A stretch of DNA of 10,791 nucleotides. Origin: an uncultured Oscillospiraceae bacterium (lineage in GTDB: Bacteria > Bacillota > Clostridia > Oscillospirales > Oscillospiraceae). The notes below the pieces were generated by a model. That model ran no database searches, was not told the DNA's origin, and was given only the letters and a program-made list of their open reading frames with translations. Location: positions 1 through 10,791 of the forward strand of contig CAJFPI010000096.1 in assembly GCA_904398675.1 (NCBI GenBank), given 5' to 3'. Below are positions 1 to 6,079 of this stretch, one piece after another. The position numbers and the translations under genes are program-made. How positions within the stretch are numbered: the stretch's first letter is position 1; every line of letters begins with the position of its first letter.

Positions 1-133
1 CCCCCTTCACAGCCTCCCTGTGGCCGGTGCAGAGGTTATCCACCACCACCACATCATAACCCTTTTCCACCAGCAGCGCCACCATGTGGCTGCCGATATA
101 GCCGGCCCCGCCGGCCACCAGAATCGTTTTCAT
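1..133 (-). CDS. galE: UDP-glucose 4-epimerase, N-terminal part (runs off the left edge)
   Basis: Only the first 44 codons are present. The translation begins MKTILVAGGAGYIGSHMVAL and continues to a VVVVDNL strand. This is the start of a Rossmann fold: the GxxGxxG NAD-binding loop (GGAGYIG, residues 9-15) and the acidic residue ending beta-2 (D37 in VVDNL) that holds the adenosine ribose in extended SDR enzymes. The GYIGSH sequence followed by VDNL is typical of GalE, which interconverts UDP-glucose and UDP-galactose in the cytosol. The ATG at 133 follows a strong Shine-Dalgarno, GGGGAGGA, about 7 nt upstream. The gene lies 76 nt downstream of galK on the same strand, as expected for a Leloir operon. 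Related SDR nucleotide-sugar epimerases share this N-terminus, so the GalE call rests on the residues seen plus the galK neighbour; catalytic YxxxK lies outside the window. Confidence 0.92.
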   Translation of the reverse strand, partial: MKTILVAGGAGYIGSHMVALLVEKGYDVVVVDNLCTGHREAVKG

Positions 134-160
134 ACAGTTGTCCTCCCCTTTCAAATACAT

Positions 161-185
161 GGGAACCGCAGCTGCCGCGGCTCCC
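161..185 (-). other. Intercistronic hairpin between galK and galE
   Basis: On the minus strand, arms GGGAGCCGC and GCGGTTCCC form a 9-bp stem (one G-U pair) with a 7-nt loop. It sits 24 nt after the galK stop and about 27 nt before the galE start. The following sequence, ATGTATTTG, is not a proper U-run, so this is at most a weak attenuator or an RNA-processing/stability hairpin that could set the galK:galE ratio. Seen directly as sequence; any function is inferred. Confidence 0.35.
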
Positions 186-209
186 TTCTCGCGCCAGTCT
201 CTCCGCGCC

Positions 210-1499
210 TCATACAAGGCGCACGCCGCCCACCGGCCGGATGGACAGCACATGGCAGGACCCATCCCCCAGGATGCGCTCCATCTCGACCTGGAAACGC
301 TCCAGCAGATCCAGCGGTACGAACGCCTGGATGGTGCCGGCAAATCCGCCGCCGTGGACACGGCAGGCCCCCCGGCCGTTCAGCAGTTTTTCGCACACTG
401 TCAGCGCCACCGCCACCTCCTGGTGGTGGGTATACCCGGCAGGAACCACATTTTGCAGCAGCCGCCAGCTGGAGAGGCCCGAGGCGGTGACCAGTCTCAA
501 AAACGCATCAAAATCCCCTGCCCGCAGGGCTGCCACCTGCCCCTCCACCCGGCGGTTGTCCTCGTAAATGTGGATGGCCCGCAGCACGGCCCGGTCTCCG
601 GCCTTCCGGCGCAGGACAGGGAGCTCCGCGTAGAAATCCGCCTCCGGCACCTCCCGCAGGACGCTCTTGCCAAAGTGGGCGCAGACCTCCTTGAGCTCCC
701 TGGTGACGGCCGCATACTCGTCGGTGAGGTCCGCGTGGTCGGCGCCGCTGTCCACAATGCACAGGGCGTAGCCGGAGTGGGCGAAATCGAAGTCCACCCG
801 CTCCACAATGGGGTTGGCATTGTCGGCAAAGTCGATGGTCACCATGTTCCCCACCGAGGAGGCCATCTGATCCAGCAGGCCGCTGGGCTTGCCGAAGTAG
901 ACGTTCTCCGCGTACTGCCCGATCTGTGCGATCTGGATGGGGGTGCACTGCTGACCGTAAAACAGGTGGTTGATGATGGTGCCCACCAGCACCTCAAAGG
1001 CGGCGCTGGAGCTCAGGCCGCTGCCCTTCAAGACATTGGAGGTGGTGTAGGCGTTGAACCCCTCCACCTTGCAGCCCCGCTGGACAAACCAGGCCGCAAT
1101 GCCCCGGATAATGGCGGCAGAGGTATTCTTCTCCTCCTCGCGGACACTGAGATCTCCCAGATCCACTACATCCATGGGGAACCCCTCGCTCTGGATACGG
1201 ATGGTATTGTCGCCGCTGGGACCCACAGCGGCAATCACATCCAGGTTCACACTGCCCGCCAGCACCTTGCCGTGCTGATGATCGGTGTGGTTGCCGCCGA
1301 TCTCCGTGCGCCCCGGGGCGGAGAACACGGCCAGGCGCTCAGCAGGGCCAAAGGTATCTTCAAACCCCTGGAGCAGCCCCCGGTAGCGCCCCGCCTGTGC
1401 GGCGGCCTGCGGCGCGCCGTACAACTCCTCCGCCGCATGCTGCAACCGGTCAAAATCGTTCACCTGAAATACATACTCCCCCACGCTGTTCTCCTCCAT
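210..1499 (-). CDS. galK: Galactokinase (clostridial type, GHMP kinase)
   Basis: Phosphorylates D-galactose with ATP to galactose-1-phosphate, the first committed step of the Leloir pathway, in the cytosol. At 429 aa it is slightly longer than E. coli GalK (382 aa). GHMP-kinase signatures are in order: motif 1 with PGRTEIGGNHTDH (residues 62-74), ATP-binding motif 2 KGSGLSSSAA (158-167), and C-terminal motif 3 VHGGGFAGTIQAF (381-393). R64 and D210 (in PSGLLDQMASS) match the catalytic Arg and Asp positions of known galactokinases. Motif 1 has GGNHTDH where the classical enzyme has GEHTDY, a variant I associate with clostridial galactokinases. The ATG at 1499 has GGAG only 3 nt upstream. A GTG at 1484 (residue 6) has GGAGGAG with a 6-nt spacer and may be the real start, giving 424 aa. 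galE follows 76 nt downstream and an AraC-type regulator lies upstream. Confidence 0.95.
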   Translation of the reverse strand: MEENSVGEYVFQVNDFDRLQHAAEELYGAPQAAAQAGRYRGLLQGFEDTFGPAERLAVFSAPGRTEIGGNHTDHQHGKVLAGSVNLDVIAAVGPSGDNTIRIQSEGFPMDVVDLGDLSVREEEKNTSAAIIRGIAAWFVQRGCKVEGFNAYTTSNVLKGSGLSSSAAFEVLVGTIINHLFYGQQCTPIQIAQIGQYAENVYFGKPSGLLDQMASSVGNMVTIDFADNANPIVERVDFDFAHSGYALCIVDSGADHADLTDEYAAVTRELKEVCAHFGKSVLREVPEADFYAELPVLRRKAGDRAVLRAIHIYEDNRRVEGQVAALRAGDFDAFLRLVTASGLSSWRLLQNVVPAGYTHHQEVAVALTVCEKLLNGRGACRVHGGGFAGTIQAFVPLDLLERFQVEMERILGDGSCHVLSIRPVGGVRLV

Positions 1500-1532
1500 A
1501 TTCTCCGTGATATGTTCTGTTTTCTAACCTCT

Positions 1533-1538
1533 ATTATA
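1533..1538 (-). promoter_or_regulatory. Candidate -10 element of the galK(-galE) promoter
   Basis: A perfect TATAAT on the minus strand places transcription start near 1526, about 27 nt before the galK start. No good -35 hexamer lies 16-18 bp upstream (the best is TGTGTT/ATGTGT). A strong -10 with a weak -35 is common where an activator is required, and an AraC-family gene is adjacent. An 8-bp palindrome ATTCGAAT at 1571-1578, about 48 bp upstream of the predicted start, is a possible protein-binding site. Confidence 0.5.
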
Positions 1539-1603
1539 GAAACCTGCTCTGAAAAACACATGGATTTTTCATTCGAATAGCTGTAGTTTCCTGTACAACA
1601 GCA

Positions 1604-1640
1604 GCCGAACTGGCAGGCGTGGATTTTCTGCCAGTTCGGC
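1604..1640 (-). terminator. Hairpin downstream of the AraC-family gene, likely terminator
   Basis: A perfect 13-bp inverted repeat (GCCGAACTGGCAG / CTGCCAGTTCGGC) with an 11-nt loop begins 28 nt after the stop of the AraC-family gene and lies upstream of the galK promoter. On the minus strand it is followed by TGCTGTTGTACAG, a poor U-run, so efficiency is doubtful. It would separate araC-type gene transcription from galK if active. A regulator-binding site is an alternative reading for so regular a repeat. Confidence 0.55.
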
Positions 1641-1668
1641 CGTCGTTTTCCGCGCTGACGCAGGCGTC

Positions 1669-2496
1669 TCACTTTCGATAGCGATTGGCATATTGCCTGG
1701 GGGAGACGCCCATCATCTCTTTAAAGACCCGAGAGAAATAAAAAGGATCATCAAACCCTACAGAGGTGGACACCTCCTGTACGGAATGATCCGTCGCAGA
1801 CAGGAGCTGGCAGGCCCTTTCAATGCGGTACTCCAGCAAAAACCGCTTGGGCGACCTCTGAAAGCGCCGCATGAACTTTCGGTAGAGGCTGCTGTGGCTC
1901 AGGGAGAAGTGCTCCGCCAGCTGCTCCACAGTGATCGCCTCTGCATAGTGGCTGATGATGTAATCCGCCGCGGCCTCGGCGCAGTCTGCACCGTCCCGCC
2001 GGGGCGGCAGCCCCTGCTGGGCCGACGCCACAAGATAGGACAGCAGCCCATACAGCCGCCCTGTCATAGCAAGGCTGTCCCACACGGCTGTGCCATATGC
2101 CCTGTAAACCTCCTCCAGAAACTGGGGCAGACGTCCGTCGCCGGTATCCCGCAGCACCGGCGACTGGGGAGAAAACGCTGTCATCTCCACATACCGGCCA
2201 GCGTCCATGCCGTTGAACCCCACCCAGATATACTCCCACGGCTCCTCGCGGTCTGCAAAATAATGCACCGTGGTATCCGGGAAAATCAAAAAGCTGTCCC
2301 CGGCCTGCAGCTCATGGCTCTGTCCTCCCATCACGCAGGTGCCCCTGCCGGATAGAACATGGTGGAGTATGAAATGATCGCGGACGCCCGGCCCCCAGCC
2401 ATAGCCGGCGCCGCACTGCTGCCGTCCGGTATTCTGTACAAAGAGCGATGCCGTCCGGCGCTCCAGCTTGCGGGAGTCCTTATACGGGCCTTCCAT
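1669..2496 (-). CDS. AraC-family transcriptional regulator
   Basis: A 275-aa regulator with the usual two-part layout. The N-terminal half (about 35-110) resembles an AraC-type cupin sugar-binding domain: HHVLSGRG, then ELQAGDSFLIFPDTTVHYFA, then EYIWVGFNG. The C-terminal 99 residues (177-275) hold the double helix-turn-helix. The first HTH includes ITVEQLAEHFSLSHSSLYRKF. The second includes VQEVSTSVGFDDPFYFSRVF, followed by the family ending FKEMMGVSPRQYANRYR. The ATG at 2496 has AGAGGTGATCC upstream, a good Shine-Dalgarno with correct spacing. Such proteins are usually carbohydrate-responsive activators. galK starts 169 nt downstream on the same strand, which makes galactose or a galactoside a reasonable guess for the ligand, but nothing in the sequence proves it. 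It might be co-transcribed with the small membrane protein gene upstream (123-nt gap); no convincing separate promoter is visible in that gap. Confidence 0.93.
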   Translation of the reverse strand: MEGPYKDSRKLERRTASLFVQNTGRQQCGAGYGWGPGVRDHFILHHVLSGRGTCVMGGQSHELQAGDSFLIFPDTTVHYFADREEPWEYIWVGFNGMDAGRYVEMTAFSPQSPVLRDTGDGRLPQFLEEVYRAYGTAVWDSLAMTGRLYGLLSYLVASAQQGLPPRRDGADCAEAAADYIISHYAEAITVEQLAEHFSLSHSSLYRKFMRRFQRSPKRFLLEYRIERACQLLSATDHSVQEVSTSVGFDDPFYFSRVFKEMMGVSPRQYANRYRK

Positions 2497-2619
2497 TGGA
2501 TCACCTCTCTTCTTATTTTACCCTTTCCGTTCCCAACTGTTTCGATCTGGCGGACTGCCGCACCCGCAGCGTCTGATCCCCGCCTGCCGCTCCATCAGGC
2601 CGAAAGCGCCGGCATCAGG

Positions 2620-2865
2620 TCAGGGCAGGCTGTCGTGATCCTGCGGGACATGGCGGTTATAGTTGTGGATGAGCCAGAAAAGCGCTGCCGCCTCCCGCCT
2701 TGTTATCGGCCGGTCTCCTGCCGGATTCTGCCGGTCGCTGAGGCGCGGCCCCCTGCGGCGCTGCGCCCATCTGCTCCGCCCGGCCCGCCACTGGGCCCGC
2801 AGAGCAGGCAGGGCGCTCACAATCAGCCCGGCCGCCAGCACCAGGCCGACGATCCATCTCCACAT
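2620..2865 (-). CDS. Small single-pass membrane protein, unknown function
   Basis: An 81-aa protein I do not recognise. Residues 3-21 (RWIVGLVLAAGLIVSALPA) form one hydrophobic segment. It is followed by a strongly basic stretch (about 23-45, with RRR at 36-39), which predicts an N-out/C-in single-pass topology. The rest is a soluble tail containing ITRREAAALFWLIHNYNRH. The case for a real gene is good: a TTGTCT-17-TACAAT promoter lies just upstream, and AGAGGGGG precedes the ATG by 8 nt. No homology-type motif supports a function. A GC-rich chance reading frame remains possible. It lies upstream of the AraC-family gene on the same strand, so the two may share a transcript. Confidence 0.55.
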   Translation of the reverse strand: MWRWIVGLVLAAGLIVSALPALRAQWRAGRSRWAQRRRGPRLSDRQNPAGDRPITRREAAALFWLIHNYNRHVPQDHDSLP

Positions 2866-2910
2866 GGCGCTTTCCCCCTCTCCCGGTCGATCTTCAGTTT
2901 CTTTTTATAA

Positions 2911-2939
2911 ATTGTACCATGTTTTGCTTTTCCAGACAA
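2911..2939 (-). promoter_or_regulatory. SigA-type promoter for the small membrane protein gene
   Basis: On the minus strand, TTGTCT (2934-2939) and TACAAT (2911-2916) are separated by exactly 17 bp, in a locally AT-rich stretch. Predicted start near 2904, about 39 nt before the ATG at 2865. It may also serve the AraC-family gene downstream. Confidence 0.7.
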
Positions 2940-3030
2940 CAAAAATTATGCATTTTCATAATAAAGGCCATCTTTTTGCAAAAACGGAATTTGCCAGCCC
3001 GCTGCGGCAGTCCGTCCCCCCTCCGATACG

Positions 3031-3072
3031 CAGAAAGCACCCGGCGGGCAGGGCGGCTGCGGGCCAGGTGCT
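3031..3072 (-). terminator. Rho-independent terminator of the aminotransferase gene
   Basis: On the minus strand, arms AGCACCTGGC and GCCGGGTGCT pair over 10 bp (one U-G) around a 17-nt loop and are followed by TTTCTG. It starts 19 nt after the aminotransferase stop. The U-run is short but the stem is strong and well placed. Confidence 0.7.
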
Positions 3073-3091
3073 TTCCATGTTCCGTATGCTG

Positions 3092-4288
3092 TTACTGTTT
3101 CCGGGCGTTATAGGCCTTGATGCCCAGGGCCAACAGATCCATGGCCCGCTCCAGATCCTGCTGCTTGAGGACATAAGCAATGCGGATCTCATCCACACCC
3201 AGGCCCTCGGTGGCGTAGAAGGGGCCGCCGGGGGCGAACATGACAGTGTCGCCGTTGTCGTCAAAGTCCGTGAGCAGCCACTTCTGGAAGGCGTCCGCGT
3301 CGTCCACCGGCAGCTTTGCCATCAGATAGAAGGCCCCCTTGGGGTGAGAGCAGACCACGCCGGGGATCTCCGCCAGCTTGGCCACCACCGTATCCCGGCG
3401 GCGCTTATACTCCTCCCGGGTGGCGTCGAAGTAGTCGGCAGGGACTGTGTACAGCGCGGCGGCAGCCACCTGGTCCAGCGTCGCCACGGACAGGCGGGCC
3501 TGGCAGTATTTCATGGCGTGGCCCATCAGCTCCTTGTTCCGGGAGATCAGCACGCCGATGCGGGCGCCGCAGGCAGAAAACCGCTTGGAGACGGAATCGA
3601 TGATGATGGCGTTGTCGGCGATGTCGTCAAACTGGGCCATAGAGGCCAGTTTCTCCCCGCCGTAGACAAACTCGCGGTACACCTCGTCGCCGATGACAAA
3701 GAGCTCATGCTCCTTGGCCACATCCGCCAGCATCCGCATCTCCTCCGGCGTCAGCACAACGCCGGTGGGGTTGCCGGGGTTTGTGACCATGATGGCCCGG
3801 GTATGCTCGTTGATCAGCGACTCGATCTTTGCCCGGTCAGCGTAGTGATACCCCTCCTCCGGCCGGGTGGTCAGGGGGCGGATGGATGCGCCGGTGGTGC
3901 GGACAAACGTGTTATAGTTGGGATAGAACGGCTCGGGAATAATGATCTCGTCGCCGTCATCCAGAATGCAGTTCAGGGCGATCTGCAGCGCCTCGCTGCC
4001 GCCGGTGGTCACCAGGATCTCGCTCTCGTCAAAATGGATCCCCAGGTTGTCATAGTAGCCCTTGACAGCCTGGATCATCTCCGGGATGCCGGGGGAAGGC
4101 GCGTACTCCAGGACCGGCTGCCGGAAATTCCGGATAGCCTCAAAATATACTGCCGGCGTCTCAATGTCCGGCTGGCCGATATTCAGGTGGTAGATCTTCT
4201 TGCCGGCCGCCTTGGCCGCCACAGCGTAGGGATGAAACTTCCGCATGGGGGAGAGGCCGCACTTTTGGACTTTACTGGAAAATTTCAT
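3092..4288 (-). CDS. PLP-dependent class I/II aminotransferase (aspartate aminotransferase-like)
   Basis: A full-length 398-aa fold-type I aminotransferase, probably acting on aspartate or another amino acid with 2-oxoglutarate in the cytosol. Landmarks in order: IGQPDIETP (37-45); TTGGSEAL (94-101), the loop that binds the PLP phosphate; TNPGNPTG (169-176) with N173 for the PLP ring hydroxyl; DEVY (201-204), where D201 pairs with the pyridine nitrogen; SVSKRFSACGARIG (232-245) with the Schiff-base lysine K235 and phosphate-binding R243; and R369 in IRIAY, which binds the substrate carboxylate. The GQPD opening and GNPTG motif fit the AspC type Ib group, but substrate cannot be fixed from sequence: aromatic or branched-chain aminotransferases of the same family look alike. 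The ATG at 4288 has AAAGGAGAG 8-9 nt upstream. It has its own promoter and terminator, so it appears monocistronic. Confidence 0.94.
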   Translation of the reverse strand: MKFSSKVQKCGLSPMRKFHPYAVAAKAAGKKIYHLNIGQPDIETPAVYFEAIRNFRQPVLEYAPSPGIPEMIQAVKGYYDNLGIHFDESEILVTTGGSEALQIALNCILDDGDEIIIPEPFYPNYNTFVRTTGASIRPLTTRPEEGYHYADRAKIESLINEHTRAIMVTNPGNPTGVVLTPEEMRMLADVAKEHELFVIGDEVYREFVYGGEKLASMAQFDDIADNAIIIDSVSKRFSACGARIGVLISRNKELMGHAMKYCQARLSVATLDQVAAAALYTVPADYFDATREEYKRRRDTVVAKLAEIPGVVCSHPKGAFYLMAKLPVDDADAFQKWLLTDFDDNGDTVMFAPGGPFYATEGLGVDEIRIAYVLKQQDLERAMDLLALGIKAYNARKQ

Positions 4289-4381
4289 GGCAAATGCTCT
4301 CCTTTATTCACTGATTCACAATATCAGCACGCGACCTGCAGCATCTGGCGGCAGCCGCTTGCCAAAGTCCTGCCTGCCCTC

Positions 4382-4410
4382 ATTATAGCCCAGTCCGCAC
4401 AGCGCCGCAA
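4382..4410 (-). promoter_or_regulatory. SigA-type promoter of the aminotransferase gene
   Basis: On the minus strand, TTGCGG (4405-4410) and a perfect TATAAT (4382-4387) are spaced by 17 bp. Predicted start is near 4375, leaving a leader of about 87 nt before the ATG at 4288. Confidence 0.75.
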
Positions 4411-4601
4411 TAGGCTTTCCTTCATTTTCCGCATTCCCGCCGATTTGAACAAAAGCCCCTCCCCTTTTTTGTGGAAACCGCGTATATCCAACACTTTCCA
4501 GAGATAAAAGCCGGCATATTTTCTCCAAAATTTGAAAAATCGGAATAGATAATATTTCTTACAGGAATTGCCCTTTTTCCCCGCTCCGTCCCGCCGGCAG
4601 C

Positions 4602-4635
4602 AAAAAGCGCCGGGAGAAGGGGCCCTTCTCCCGGC
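4602..4635 (-). terminator. Rho-independent terminator of the sigma/anti-sigma operon
   Basis: On the minus strand, a perfect 12-bp GC-rich stem (GCCGGGAGAAGG / CCTTCTCCCGGC, 3-nt loop) is followed by GCTTTTTGC. It begins 7 nt after the anti-sigma stop at 4643. This is the clearest terminator in the window. Confidence 0.9.
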
Positions 4636-4642
4636 ACTGCAG

Positions 4643-6079
4643 TCAGTCCTCATCCATCTCATACTCCAGCACGCTGCCGGTAGCACCATCGATGACGTAT
4701 TCATATTCCATCCCGTTTGCGCGGAATTTGATCTCGTATTCCAGGCGGCCATCGTCATAATCCCGCTCTGTCTCCAGGCTGCTCACCTGGGAGAGCGACA
4801 GCCCCGCGTGGCTGAGTGCGGCATCCCGGGCGGCCTCCAAGCCGATATCGCCGCCAGACGCTGCAGCATGGGTCTTTACCTCGCTTTTCAAAATCGCCCC
4901 GCTGCTGCCGTCCACCTCGTAGTCGTACTCCGTGTCTCCCACCCAGAACTCGATCTCGTACTCCAGCCGTCCGTCGTCATAGTCCCGGCCGGTTTTGGAA
5001 AACTGCGCCTGGGAGGCCGACACGCCCGCATGGCTCAGCGCAGCGTTCTTTGCCGCCTCCAGGCCAATGTCCGTGCCGGAGCCCGTCTGCTGGCTGTCGG
5101 GAGGTGTGACGACAGTCCCGCTGTTTCCTCCGCCTGTGGAGATATCCGCCTGGCCGCTGAGCACTTCACCGGTATAGGCGTCGATCCGGTATTCGTACTC
5201 GCCGAAGGCTGTCTCCAGCTCCACCTCATAGTGGGGCTGCCGCTCGTCCAGCTCCGGGTCCACCTCCACCGCCACCGCATCCAGCTCCAGGACGCCGGCG
5301 TAGGTCTGGGCAATGACGCCGGCTTGATCCCGGCCAATGGGCATCTGCCCGGAGCCGGCGGAAACCATCTGCTTGAGCTCCTCCACCGAGAGGGCGGCCA
5401 GGTCATTGAAATCAAGGCTGCTGTTTATGCCGCGGATGCTCTCAATCAGATACGCCTTGCCCACAGAAACCCCGTTTGCCTGGGCCAGGGAGTCCAGCCC
5501 TACATCCTGGGTCACCGTCTGGCTGAGCACGGATGCACCGGACTGCGCATTCTGCAGCGCGGTGCCTACCTCGGTGCTGAGGGACTGCTGCAGCCGGGCG
5601 GCCCGGTTGGCGTCGCTGTCCTCCACGGAAATCAGGATGGCGGAGGAAATGCTGTCCAGATAGCCGTGGCGCAGCAGGGAGCCGATCACGGCGTTGACCG
5701 CCACATTGAGGTCCGTCCCCTCCAGCGGCAGGTCAGCGAGCACCTCCTCCGCCTCGGCGTTCAGCGCCGTCACGGAGAGGACCTTTTCGCTCTGGCTCAC
5801 CCGCATCTCCATGCTGGGGTTCACATCCAGCGAGACCACCGAGGCCACCGCGTTGCTCTGCCGATACATCAGGCCCAGCCCGCTGCCGCCGATCAGCAGC
5901 AGCGCCAGGCACGCCGCCACCGCATAGGCGGCCAGGGACCGCCGCCGTCTGGGCCTCTGCTGCATAACCACCACGGTTCCCCGCCGCTCCTCACAGCGCT
6001 CCAGTATGGCGTCGATCTGGTTGGGGGCGGCGTGCTCCAGCGCCTGGGCCAGCTTTTGCTCCAGCATATGATCTGTCAT
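4643..6079 (-). CDS. RsgI-like transmembrane anti-sigma factor with PepSY repeats
   Basis: A 478-aa single-pass protein encoded with the ECF sigma factor (ATGA overlap of stop and start). Residues 1-47 are cytoplasmic and end in QRPRRRRS; this part (with EHAAPNQIDAILERCEE) should bind the sigma factor. Residues 48-71 are the membrane segment. Outside it follows VVSLDVNPSMEMRVSQ (81-96). This matches the conserved start of the extracytoplasmic domain of RsgI-type anti-sigma factors, in which autocleavage between Asn and Pro (here N87-P88) has been reported, followed by intramembrane proteolysis. A helical region (about 100-245) comes next, then a divergent PepSY unit (about 248-309), a Gly/Ser/Thr linker (310-336), and two near-identical PepSY units (337-400 and 411-474). 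PepSY domains are often extracytoplasmic and linked to protease inhibition; the ligand here is unknown. AAGGAGGGG inside the end of the sigma gene serves as ribosome binding site. A terminator follows immediately. Confidence 0.88.
   Translation of the reverse strand: MTDHMLEQKLAQALEHAAPNQIDAILERCEERRGTVVVMQQRPRRRRSLAAYAVAACLALLLIGGSGLGLMYRQSNAVASVVSLDVNPSMEMRVSQSEKVLSVTALNAEAEEVLADLPLEGTDLNVAVNAVIGSLLRHGYLDSISSAILISVEDSDANRAARLQQSLSTEVGTALQNAQSGASVLSQTVTQDVGLDSLAQANGVSVGKAYLIESIRGINSSLDFNDLAALSVEELKQMVSAGSGQMPIGRDQAGVIAQTYAGVLELDAVAVEVDPELDERQPHYEVELETAFGEYEYRIDAYTGEVLSGQADISTGGGNSGTVVTPPDSQQTGSGTDIGLEAAKNAALSHAGVSASQAQFSKTGRDYDDGRLEYEIEFWVGDTEYDYEVDGSSGAILKSEVKTHAAASGGDIGLEAARDAALSHAGLSLSQVSSLETERDYDDGRLEYEIKFRANGMEYEYVIDGATGSVLEYEMDED
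4658..5071 (-). repeat. Tandem duplication encoding PepSY units 2 and 3 of the anti-sigma factor
   Basis: The two units begin 222 nt (74 codons) apart: residues 337-400 (4880-5071) and 411-474 (4658-4849). Both start DIGLEAA, both have AALSHAG, and both contain the identical DYDDGRLEYEI, then EYxYxxDGxxGxxL. The DNA differs mostly at third codon positions, so this is an older in-frame duplication kept under selection rather than a recent or unstable repeat. Confidence 0.75.

Larger units (their letters stand above)
4289..4642. other. 354-bp intergenic region: terminator, AT-rich block, promoter, leader
   Basis: No gene is supported here. Reading toward lower coordinates, it holds the terminator of the anti-sigma gene (4602-4635), an AT-rich block at about 4480-4570 with no recognisable element, the aminotransferase promoter (4382-4410) and an 87-nt leader. 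A 70-codon minus-strand reading frame (4316-4528) spans the promoter and leader and has no usable ribosome binding site. A small dyad, CTGAT-N7-ATCAG (4311-4327), lies just upstream of the aminotransferase Shine-Dalgarno. Confidence 0.6.

Noticed and set aside
138..1580. 480-codon plus-strand open frame antisense to galK
   Set aside because: It is the GC-driven shadow of galK, which has complete GHMP motifs on the minus strand. The plus-strand translation has no recognisable domain and no ribosome site.
2663..4507. 614-codon plus-strand open frame antisense to the aminotransferase
   Set aside because: It covers the promoter, terminator and gene of the well-supported aminotransferase, and its translation has no domain features. 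High GC makes stop codons rare on the opposite strand.
4316..4528. 70-codon minus-strand frame upstream of the aminotransferase
   Set aside because: It overlaps the TTGCGG-17-TATAAT promoter and most of the leader, has no ribosome binding site and no recognisable protein features.
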